In this document: positions 1 to 6,910 of the stretch, in pieces
Numbering within the stretch: position 1 is the first letter of the stretch
How the letters are laid out: every line of letters begins with the position of its first letter
Assembly (NCBI GenBank): GCA_017999675.1
Contig: JAGNLL010000008.1
Span: 1 to 41,454 of the forward strand
Origin: Rickettsiales bacterium
Lineage (GTDB): Bacteria; Pseudomonadota; Alphaproteobacteria; Rickettsiales; UBA1997
DNA length: 41,454 nucleotides
Direction of reading: 5' to 3'
Program-made: the position numbers and the translations under genes
Notes under the pieces: model-generated
What the model saw: only the letters and a program-made list of their open reading frames with translations
Told to the model about the DNA's origin: nothing
The model's database searches: none

Positions 1-29
1 TCTTACCCCCCAAATTTTTTCCTTAAAAA

Positions 30-533
30 TTGACTTTCATCAGCCTTCCTTCGGTTGGCACTTTAACACTTGATGTTGGAAATTTTCTTGCTGGCAACCC
101 CACACTAGTTCACGAGGTTGCGGGGCATGCTTTGGCGCACGCGCTTTACAGTCACGTTCGTCGCGGCAGCAGAACTCGCGGCATTAGCAGAAGACAAGCC
201 CGCAAAACCTCAAACCGCAAACGTCGTTGGTTTGTTGACAACATCATCATGCACCACAAGCGCATTCACGATCGCAATCGCGAACTTGTAATTACCAACG
301 CCAGAACCAGAGCACTCGCTCGCCGCAAAGAGCTTGAAAAAAAACCAGTCCAATTAAGCGCCTCGGCACTGCAACACACTCGCACTCAGTCAACTCCGTG
401 GCGCCAAAAAGTAGATTTAAAAAGTCGTGGTGAAGAATTGCGCAACCGCGCTAATGCTAGAAAATTAAGAGCCGAAAGCAGATGGGCTAGCGTAATGAGA
501 TCGGGTCAAACTGACGCCACAGCAACTAATTAA
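30..533 (+). CDS. Small arginine-rich protein of unknown function
   Basis: An open frame of 167 codons, not recognised. An in-frame TAA at 24-26 limits the start, and the first possible initiator is TTG at 30, with no Shine-Dalgarno sequence and no nearby ATG. The first ~35 residues are mildly hydrophobic and include HEVAGHALAHAL. The rest is very basic (RRGSRTRGISRRQARK, then RNRELVITNARTRALARRKELEKK) and probably helical, as in nucleic-acid-binding or ribosome-associated proteins. It ends 32 bases before the large PS-repeat gene and may be co-transcribed with it. Base composition matches the neighbours. The start is uncertain, and the gene may really begin outside the window or be a degraded remnant. 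Confidence 0.45.
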   Translation: MTFISLPSVGTLTLDVGNFLAGNPTLVHEVAGHALAHALYSHVRRGSRTRGISRRQARKTSNRKRRWFVDNIIMHHKRIHDRNRELVITNARTRALARRKELEKKPVQLSASALQHTRTQSTPWRQKVDLKSRGEELRNRANARKLRAESRWASVMRSGQTDATATN

Positions 534-565
534 AAATTTTTAAACCAACCTTAATTTAAAATTTT

Positions 566-3500
566 ATGAGCAAGAAAATTCCTAACTTACCAGCTTTTGA
601 AGGAAGCAAAGAGGCTCAAGAATTTTACGCTAAAAAAAATTCTTGGCAAAGCGCTGGTGAAGAGCGCCGCTTAGATGACGCTGCATTAAACTACTATTTG
701 CCTCTCGCCGCTCCTGCCAAAGTTGTGCACGAATTTGACGGCGAAAATCATTTAGGAATGGACCTCGCCGCACCTTTTGGCGGCGAAATAAAAGCAATGA
801 CCGACGGCCTTGTTGAAGAAATTGCAAGCGACGCCAATGGAATAAAAGTTTCTGTAAGACACCTTGATGGCACCGACAATCTTTCAGTTTATTCTCACTT
901 AAGCGCTCTTGCCGATGGCGTTGAAGTTGGGTCTTACGTTAGTCAAGACATTGCAATTGGTGCCTCGGGAAAAACCGCCAATGGCTCTGAGCGTTTGCAT
1001 TTAGAGCTTGTAAGTGCTGGACAACATGTAAATCCGCGAGCTGCGCTGCGTTTTTATCCAAAAAGCGATTTGTCGCGAATGATTGCAGCAGCAGATGGCG
1101 CCCAAAAAATTGGCGGCGCTAATTGGGACGAGCAACTAGTTGGCAATGCCGGCCCGTTAGAACTTTCAGGAGGCGGTGGAAACGATGGTTACTACGTTAA
1201 GTTTGAGCCAACCGGCAATCGCTACAGCGTTGTAGATACTGACGGCGAAATCAAAATTGCCACCGCTGGCGGATATTTTACGCTTGCCGGAAACGCCCAG
1301 CCAAAAACAGATTCTGTTGGCGAAATAATTGACGGCAAATGGACTCTCTCCCAAGGCTTTGACTTAGAAAGAAACGGCACAAGCTTAGTTATTTACCACG
1401 CCGGCTCCAACCCTGAAAAACCCCAAACCAGCTTAATTGAAATTAAGGACTACCCCTTTGGCCAACAGCAAGAAGCCTTCGGTTTTACCTTAGGCAAAAC
1501 CTTACTTGGCGCAGGCTACGACTCAAAAACCGAAACACTCACCGAACAGCGCACTTATTTGGGCGGACCACTATTAAAATCTTCTGACAACAACTCTTTT
1601 TACGCTGTTTTAAGGCAAGACACTACTGGCGTCAGCTCGGGCTTTAGATTTGTTGTTGGAAAAATTGGCTCCAACGGTGTTTTGACTGAGCAAGTTGACA
1701 TCAACAACGATTTTCCAATTACTCAAGCAGGTGCCCCAGTTCGCTACACCGACCCCTCAACTGGCAAAGAATCTTTAGCAATTCCATTCACCTCAAGATT
1801 TAGCGAAGGCAGCTTGACTCAAACCAAAGTTGGAATTTGCGTGGTTAATGGCGACGGTGTTCAAACCTCGCAAATCATTGAAAGCGCTAGCTCTGCCGAC
1901 GGCAAAACCTTGTCGCAAGCCAGCTTTAGAGTGCAGCCAACTGGCGATTATTTTGAACTTGCCTACCAAACGCAAAGCGGCCGCGTAATGCAAAAAGTTT
2001 TGATTTCTAATTTAGAAAAAGACGGCGCTGCCGCAGCTACCGACACCACACGAGTTAATTTTGAAACCTCGGCAGCTTTAGAATTTGCCGATGGCAATAA
2101 AGTGGCTCTAACCTCGGGAGTTTTGGTTGTAGATTCGCCAGAACTTCGCGACCAAACCGGCACTGAAATTATTCCAAATTACGTTGTAAGCTCAGGCAAA
2201 CACAGCGCTAGCGAGATTGATCAAGAATCAATAATTACAATTGACCCATCTTTGGAGCAAGGCGATTTAGAGTTGACGGTTCCCTACAATCACAACTCAA
2301 CATTGGTTTTAATGGCTGATGCGGCCTTTAAATCTGGTCGCAATTTTACGGTTAAATTGCCGGTGGATGATCTTTCTGAAGCCTTCATTTATTCAACCAA
2401 CCTAACCGCTGAGCAAATTTTTAATGGTGAGTTTGAAATACCTGCTTCAAGAAGAAAATTAACCAAAGAAGAAGAAAAAGCCGCCTTGGCTAAAAATGGA
2501 CCTGAAGCAATGAAGGTGTGGGAAAGAGCGCTTGCTGATTCTAACGACGATTACACACTCGACTCTGATGATATTACTTTGCAAGACGCAACCCTGCAAT
2601 CCACGGTAATAGTGCTTCCAAATAATCAGAAGGTTGTTTTGGTTGGTAGCAATGCCACTGAAATTGAACAATCGCTGTCTAAATATTTTGCAGTGCAAGA
2701 TCAGATTGTTTTAACGGCACAACCTAGTGGTCAGCCAAGTGGAATTCCTAGCGGTGAGCCAAGTGGTGTTCCTAGTGAGGAGCCTAGCGTTATTCCCACA
2801 ATGTCTCCAAACCCTGACCCAACTGGTGAGCCAAGCCACATTCCAAATCCACTTCCAACTCACGGGCCAAGTGGCCAGCCAAATAGAGCGCCGATGTACA
2901 CTTGGGACCCAACAGGTCAGCCCACATTTAAACCGGTTGGCCACCCAAGTTCACTGCCAACCGGAACACCAACTTATTATTTATTCGAAAGCCCTAGCGG
3001 ACAACCAACCGCCATTCCAACTAGACTACCTTCAGGAGAGCCAACTTCACTTCCAACCAAAACACCTTCAGCGCAACCAAGTGGCAAACCTACTTACAAG
3101 CCAAGCAATTACCCAACCTCTCAACCAAGCGGCTTGCCATCTCCAATGCCAAGCTACACTCCAACTGCAATTCCAAATCCTGATCCATCAGGCCAACCAA
3201 GCTACATTCCAATCCTTCAACCAAATGCTTGGCCAAGTGGGCAGCCAACTGGCATGCCTACACGCTACACTTTTAATCCATCTAGAAAACCTAGCTACCA
3301 GCCAACTTCAGGACCAACCTCAGAGCCAACTTTTTACTTATTTTGCAACCCAACAACTGATCCAACTGAAATCACTGCCATCCCAACTTCACTGCCAAAT
3401 GGCGAACCAACGTCGTTTCCAAGCGTTTGTCCTTCGTCAGATCCAACTAAAAAACCTACTTACACACCAAGTAATTACCCAACCCAAATGCCAATTGGCA

Positions 3501-4690
3501 GGCCAAGTGGCGCTCCAAGCTCGGCGCCAATTGCTCAACCTACCGGAATACCAAGTGGAGGTCCTACGCAAAGACCGAGTCTTCGCTTAACCGCTCGACC
3601 AAACCCCAGACCGACTGGAATTCCAAGCTTTATTCCAATCGCTATTCCAAGTCATCAACCTAGTGGCGAGCCAACTGAGAGACAACTCTTCACTCGCAAT
3701 CCATCGGGTCAGCCAACTTTCTTACCTGTCGATCCAAGTGCAGCTCCAACTGGCGAACCAACTTACATTATAACTTGCGACCCAACGACTTCACCAACTA
3801 AAATTATAGCACTTCCAAGCACAACTCCCTCTGGAGCACCAACCTCTTACCCATCAATGTCGATGGATCCCAATGAAGAGCCAAGCTACACCCCAAGCAA
3901 TCACCCAAGCTGCCAGCCGTCTGGAGTTCCGAGCTTGGCGCAAAATAACAGAGCTCCGTCTGGAACGCCTAGCTTAGACGAACCTAACAGCAAAAGCCCT
4001 TCTGGAATTCCAAGCCTCGCAAGCCAACCAAGCTCATTGCCTACCTCAGGAAGTACGAATAAGGCACTCACTGGCACTGGAGTTAGTGAATCTCCGTGGA
4101 CTTGGGGCAAGCCACTAGCGGCAGTTGCTGGATCTGTACTACTAATAACAACGGCGCTGGCCTATTGGTTCAAAAAAAAGAGTGGCAGCACACCAATTGC
4201 TCCAGATCCAAGAGATGTCGCACTAGATGCTACCGAGCGTGGCGCCGGCAGACCGCCTTTAACAGAAATTAATGTCAACCTTCCTGGTGGCACTATTGAC
4301 GTTAGTGCGCTTGATGAAGAACGTGCCGCTGCTCGCGCTGCCGCAACTAAATATGTAGGCGAAGTAATATCTCACGCCGTGGTAGGAGTATCTTCTGCAC
4401 AAGGTTCAATTGGCGCAGCTGTAGAAAATGTTTTGAATGCCTCAAAAGAAAAAACTCCTCAGTCGCCAAACAGAAATATTGAAGAAGTTCTTAATAGACC
4501 ATTGTCGACAGTTTCCTCAGCCGCACATCTCGAACCACTGGATCGTAGCATTCAAGATAGAGCATTAAAAACAAAGCCCACAGCTCATGAAGACAAAACC
4601 AGAAAACCCAAAACCAAAATCAGCAAACAAAAAGTAATTCCTCAAAGTCAAAACCCTAATCGCGATGGTACGGATGGCCCGAACTTATAG
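566..4690 (+). CDS. Giant PS-repeat protein with degenerate M23-like head and C-terminal membrane anchor
   Basis: 1374 residues. Residues ~52-165 match the LytM/M23 metallopeptidase fold: HLGMD gives the Zn ligands H62 and D66, YSHLS gives H111, and RLHLEL gives the last Zn ligand H145. The family's HxH is here R143-x-H145, so one catalytic His is lost. Residues ~190-715 are beta-rich and unassigned. Residues 720-1162 are almost entirely PSGQ/PTxx-type tetrapeptides, organised in three long super-repeats. Residues ~1181-1203 form a single hydrophobic segment followed by KKK. The last ~170 residues are charged, with a basic end. No N-terminal signal peptide or Shine-Dalgarno sequence is visible. 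Such repeats are mainly known from stramenopiles and other protists. I infer a surface or secreted host-interaction protein, possibly a type IV secretion effector. Its 3' end overlaps rlmH by 35 bases, convergently. Confidence 0.9.
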   Translation: MSKKIPNLPAFEGSKEAQEFYAKKNSWQSAGEERRLDDAALNYYLPLAAPAKVVHEFDGENHLGMDLAAPFGGEIKAMTDGLVEEIASDANGIKVSVRHLDGTDNLSVYSHLSALADGVEVGSYVSQDIAIGASGKTANGSERLHLELVSAGQHVNPRAALRFYPKSDLSRMIAAADGAQKIGGANWDEQLVGNAGPLELSGGGGNDGYYVKFEPTGNRYSVVDTDGEIKIATAGGYFTLAGNAQPKTDSVGEIIDGKWTLSQGFDLERNGTSLVIYHAGSNPEKPQTSLIEIKDYPFGQQQEAFGFTLGKTLLGAGYDSKTETLTEQRTYLGGPLLKSSDNNSFYAVLRQDTTGVSSGFRFVVGKIGSNGVLTEQVDINNDFPITQAGAPVRYTDPSTGKESLAIPFTSRFSEGSLTQTKVGICVVNGDGVQTSQIIESASSADGKTLSQASFRVQPTGDYFELAYQTQSGRVMQKVLISNLEKDGAAAATDTTRVNFETSAALEFADGNKVALTSGVLVVDSPELRDQTGTEIIPNYVVSSGKHSASEIDQESIITIDPSLEQGDLELTVPYNHNSTLVLMADAAFKSGRNFTVKLPVDDLSEAFIYSTNLTAEQIFNGEFEIPASRRKLTKEEEKAALAKNGPEAMKVWERALADSNDDYTLDSDDITLQDATLQSTVIVLPNNQKVVLVGSNATEIEQSLSKYFAVQDQIVLTAQPSGQPSGIPSGEPSGVPSEEPSVIPTMSPNPDPTGEPSHIPNPLPTHGPSGQPNRAPMYTWDPTGQPTFKPVGHPSSLPTGTPTYYLFESPSGQPTAIPTRLPSGEPTSLPTKTPSAQPSGKPTYKPSNYPTSQPSGLPSPMPSYTPTAIPNPDPSGQPSYIPILQPNAWPSGQPTGMPTRYTFNPSRKPSYQPTSGPTSEPTFYLFCNPTTDPTEITAIPTSLPNGEPTSFPSVCPSSDPTKKPTYTPSNYPTQMPIGRPSGAPSSAPIAQPTGIPSGGPTQRPSLRLTARPNPRPTGIPSFIPIAIPSHQPSGEPTERQLFTRNPSGQPTFLPVDPSAAPTGEPTYIITCDPTTSPTKIIALPSTTPSGAPTSYPSMSMDPNEEPSYTPSNHPSCQPSGVPSLAQNNRAPSGTPSLDEPNSKSPSGIPSLASQPSSLPTSGSTNKALTGTGVSESPWTWGKPLAAVAGSVLLITTALAYWFKKKSGSTPIAPDPRDVALDATERGAGRPPLTEINVNLPGGTIDVSALDEERAAARAAATKYVGEVISHAVVGVSSAQGSIGAAVENVLNASKEKTPQSPNRNIEEVLNRPLSTVSSAAHLEPLDRSIQDRALKTKPTAHEDKTRKPKTKISKQKVIPQSQNPNRDGTDGPNL
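2723..4051 (+). repeat. PSxx/PTxx tetrapeptide-coding repeat region with three super-repeats
   Basis: About 110 short Pro-Ser/Thr units, typically PSGQ, PTGE, PSGI or PTSL. Above them lies a longer period. Units start at residues 749 (NPDPTGEPSHIP), 871 (NPDPSGQPSYIP) and 1013 (NPRPTGIPSFIP). Each continues in the same order through an aromatic block (MYTWD, RYTFN, QLFTRN), a second block (PTYYLF, PTFYLF, PTYIIT) and PSNYPTSQ, PSNYPTQM or PSNHPSCQ. Spacings are 122 and 142 residues. The copies have diverged at DNA level, so the duplication is old and constrained at protein level. Confidence 0.85.
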
Positions 4691-5120
4691 TCTGGGCGCG
4701 ATAAAGCTGCTCCATCAACACTGACCTCACCATTAGGTGGGGCAGTGTCATGAGGCCTAAAGAAATTTTTAGGTGATCTTTTTTTAATAATTCTGCCGAC
4801 AAACCATCTGCTCCACCAATTACAAAAGTTAAATCAGAATCACCATTTACGCCGTAGTTTGAAATTAATTTTGCAAAGTCGCGGCTGGTAAATTGTTTAC
4901 CTCTTTCATCCAACAAAATTAATTTTGAAACCGGACGCAAAGCCTTTAAAATTAACTCACCCTCGCCTTCTTTAATTTTATCTACTGACATATTTTGCGA
5001 ATTTTTTAGCTCTAATTCGCGCAGCTCAATTTTCCATTTTGAGCGTTTTAAATAATTCTCAAAAACCACCTTGTGCGGCGAGTTTTCGAACTTTCCAATT
5101 GACAGAATCGTGATTCGCAT
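4656..5120 (-). CDS. rlmH: 23S rRNA pseudouridine-1915 N3-methyltransferase RlmH
   Basis: A SPOUT-class methyltransferase that methylates pseudouridine 1915 in helix 69 of 23S rRNA on the assembled ribosome, using S-adenosylmethionine. With the start at MRITILSIGK the protein is 154 residues, the usual RlmH length. FVIGGADGLS in the SAM-binding knot and the C-terminal signature SSGHPYHRD are both present. A longer in-frame start at 5213 would add 31 residues and run into coaD, so I reject it. The gene is divergent from coaD (42 bases apart) and convergent with the PS-repeat gene, overlapping its last 35 bases. Confidence 0.93.
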   Translation of the reverse strand: MRITILSIGKFENSPHKVVFENYLKRSKWKIELRELELKNSQNMSVDKIKEGEGELILKALRPVSKLILLDERGKQFTSRDFAKLISNYGVNGDSDLTFVIGGADGLSAELLKKDHLKISLGLMTLPHLMVRSVLMEQLYRAQTISSGHPYHRD

Positions 5121-5162
5121 AATTTTGAATTTGTTAATTTTTTTGTCCCAATTTTTCCCTTC

Positions 5163-5660
5163 ATGAAAATCGCAATTTACCCCGGCACTTTTGATCCCAT
5201 TACCTTCGGCCATATCGACATTATTAAAAGAGCCTCACAACTTTTTGATCATCTGATAATCGCGGCGGCAAAAGACAATTACAAAAATCCGCTTTTTACA
5301 CTCGAAGAAAGAGTAAAATTAATTGAAGAAGAAACCGCTTTTCTAAACAAAAATAACAACATTTCGGTTGAGCAATTTGAAGGGCTGCTTGTTGGCTACG
5401 CCCGCAAAAAAAATGCTCAGGTAATTATTCGCGGACTTCGCGCCGTGTCAGATTTTGAATATGAATTTCAAATGTTTGGCATGAATTCGAAGCTTGATCC
5501 AGAGATTCAAACTATTTTTTTGCCGGCGTCTGAGACCAATCATTTTATTGCTTCACGGTTGGTTAAAGAGGTGGCGAAACTTGGTGGAGATATTTCTAAG
5601 TTTGTGTCGAAAAATGTTGCAACACAGTTGGAGAAAAAGTTGGAAGGCTTGGGAAAGTAA
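5163..5660 (+). CDS. coaD: Phosphopantetheine adenylyltransferase
   Basis: Transfers AMP from ATP to 4'-phosphopantetheine, making dephospho-CoA in the penultimate step of CoA synthesis, in the cytoplasm. 165 residues is normal for the family. The nucleotidyltransferase signature is visible at the N-terminus: GTFDPITFGH, with the T/HxGH motif at residues 14-17. IIRGLRAVSDFEYEFQM and the C-terminal VKEVAKLGGDIS are also typical. The leader is pyrimidine-rich (TTTTTCCCTTC before ATG) without a Shine-Dalgarno sequence. The gene is divergent from rlmH, so the 42-base gap must carry or border both starts. A palindromic element follows 30 bases downstream. Confidence 0.96.
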   Translation: MKIAIYPGTFDPITFGHIDIIKRASQLFDHLIIAAAKDNYKNPLFTLEERVKLIEEETAFLNKNNNISVEQFEGLLVGYARKKNAQVIIRGLRAVSDFEYEFQMFGMNSKLDPEIQTIFLPASETNHFIASRLVKEVAKLGGDISKFVSKNVATQLEKKLEGLGK

Positions 5661-5687
5661 TCAAATATTAGCGATAGATCTTGTTTT

Positions 5688-5807
5688 GCGAATAACCACC
5701 CCAACCCCTCCTTCAAAAGGAGGGGCTTTAGTACGAGCGTGGCTGATGCCGAAAATAGCCGTTTAGGCTATTTTCTCCCTTTTGAAGGAGGGGTTGGGGT
5801 GATTATT
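5688..5807. repeat. Palindromic interspersed element, type A, copy 1 (diverged)
   Basis: Outer inverted arms begin AATAACCACCCCAACCCC at 5691 and end GGTTGGGGTGATTATT at 5807, with one mismatch in the outer part. The left arm folds alone as CCCCTCCTT-CAA-AAGGAGGGG. Unlike the other copies, the centre contains an extra perfect 10-bp hairpin, GAAAATAGCC/GGCTATTTTC (5751-5775). It lies between coaD and the ELM1-family gene. No coding role is likely; it may terminate transcription. Confidence 0.85.
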
Positions 5808-5850
5808 GGCAACAAAAAAATTTAAATTTTACAAAAAAACTCCCCACAAA

Positions 5851-6834
5851 ATGAACCTAAAAGACGAAATTTGGATACTAGCTGACGACAGACCCGGCAC
5901 GGTTTCGCAAAGCATTGGCCTTGCTGAAGAACTGGGCTTTGATTACAAAATTATTAAGCTCGATTACAGTTTTTTTTCAAAACTTCCAAACTGCTTTTTA
6001 CAAAGCTCACTACTTCGAGTTTCTTCAGATTTAAGAAAAAAATTTAAAAACCTCGACTACCTTCCAAGCCTTGTAATTTCTGCTGGCAGACGCTCTGCAC
6101 CAATTGCGCTTTTCTTAAAAAAACTCTCAAAAAATCAGACCAAAATTGTGCAAATAATGCGCCCAAATTTGAGTTTAGAAAAATTTGATTTTGTGATTTT
6201 GCCCAAGCACGACGAAGTTGACGAAACGCAATTTTCAAATGTGATCACCTCAATTGGCTCGCTGACAAAAACTGATGAAAATTTAATTGCCCGCGAGCAA
6301 GAAAAATTTTCGTCTTGGTTTTACGAAATCACCAAAACCAAAATTGCAGTTTTGCTTGGCGGGGCTTCCGACAAAACAAAATTTGAAAAAAACTCTGTCG
6401 AAAAATTGGCCGAAATTTCTTCAAAGATTGCCAATGAAATGGATGCAACTTTGCTGGTTTTAAACAGCAGAAGAACTTCTGATGAACTCACCGAAGCAAT
6501 GAAATTGGGCCTTAAATGCGATTTTAAATTTTTTGATTGGGCCGAAATAAAAAATGAAAATCCTTATTTGGCAATTTTGGGATTTGCTGATTTTTTTATT
6601 ATTACCGGCGATTCGGTTTCAATGATTTCAGAATGTTGTTCGACCGGAAAACCAGTTTTTATTTTTGACGAAAAAGAAATTTCATCGCCAAAACACCGTA
6701 AGTTTCACCAAAATTTATTTGCTGAAAATTACGCCAAAAAATTGCTAAAAAATGCCAATTTTTTAGAAAACTTTTCTTCAAAAAAATTGCAGGAAACAAA
6801 AAGAATTGCGGCACTAATTCGCGCCAAATTTTAG
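5851..6834 (+). CDS. ELM1-family (DUF1022) protein
   Basis: 327 residues from ATG 5851, similar in layout to the alphaproteobacterial DUF1022 family, which also contains plant ELM1 (recruits dynamins for mitochondrial fission). The start region ILADDRPGTVSQSIGLAEEL fits the family's N-terminal nucleotide-sugar-transferase-like lobe. SAGRRSAPIAL, a central LLGGASDKTKF and a C-terminal FIITGDSVSMISECCSTGKP follow in the expected order. The fold is GT-B-like, and bacterial members are often near LPS or envelope genes, but the substrate is unknown. An upstream TTG at 5806 lies in the palindromic element and is not used here. No Shine-Dalgarno sequence. Confidence 0.85.
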   Translation: MNLKDEIWILADDRPGTVSQSIGLAEELGFDYKIIKLDYSFFSKLPNCFLQSSLLRVSSDLRKKFKNLDYLPSLVISAGRRSAPIALFLKKLSKNQTKIVQIMRPNLSLEKFDFVILPKHDEVDETQFSNVITSIGSLTKTDENLIAREQEKFSSWFYEITKTKIAVLLGGASDKTKFEKNSVEKLAEISSKIANEMDATLLVLNSRRTSDELTEAMKLGLKCDFKFFDWAEIKNENPYLAILGFADFFIITGDSVSMISECCSTGKPVFIFDEKEISSPKHRKFHQNLFAENYAKKLLKNANFLENFSSKKLQETKRIAALIRAKF

Positions 6835-6910
6835 TTGATAAAGTTCTGATCGTTTTTACGATCGCAAAAAATTTCCCCCCTAAAAATCTCAAGCCAACAG
6901 CCTCTAAGTT

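Noticed and set aside
111-155. HEVAGHALAHAL in the first protein as a zinc protease HExxH motif
   Set aside because: The spacing is HExxGH, one residue too long for HExxH, and the rest of the protein is a short basic chain without a metalloprotease fold.
2727-3590. A 287-codon open frame, shifted relative to the PS-repeat gene
   Set aside because: It is a by-product of the biased Pro/Ser/Thr codons; its Gln/Leu-rich translation simply mirrors the repeat. The true frame has the head, anchor and tail.
5121-5213. Longer RlmH start on the minus strand
   Set aside because: The extra 31 residues do not match the family and overlap the coaD start; MRITILSIGK is the standard RlmH N-terminus.
5806-5850. 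TTG start 15 codons upstream in the ELM1-family gene
   Set aside because: It lies in the right end of a palindromic element; the ATG at 5851 starts the conserved domain at the proper place.
6848-6863. GATCGT-TTTT-ACGATC hairpin as a terminator after the ELM1-family gene
   Set aside because: The stem has only 6 pairs and no T-tract follows on the plus strand; too weak to call.
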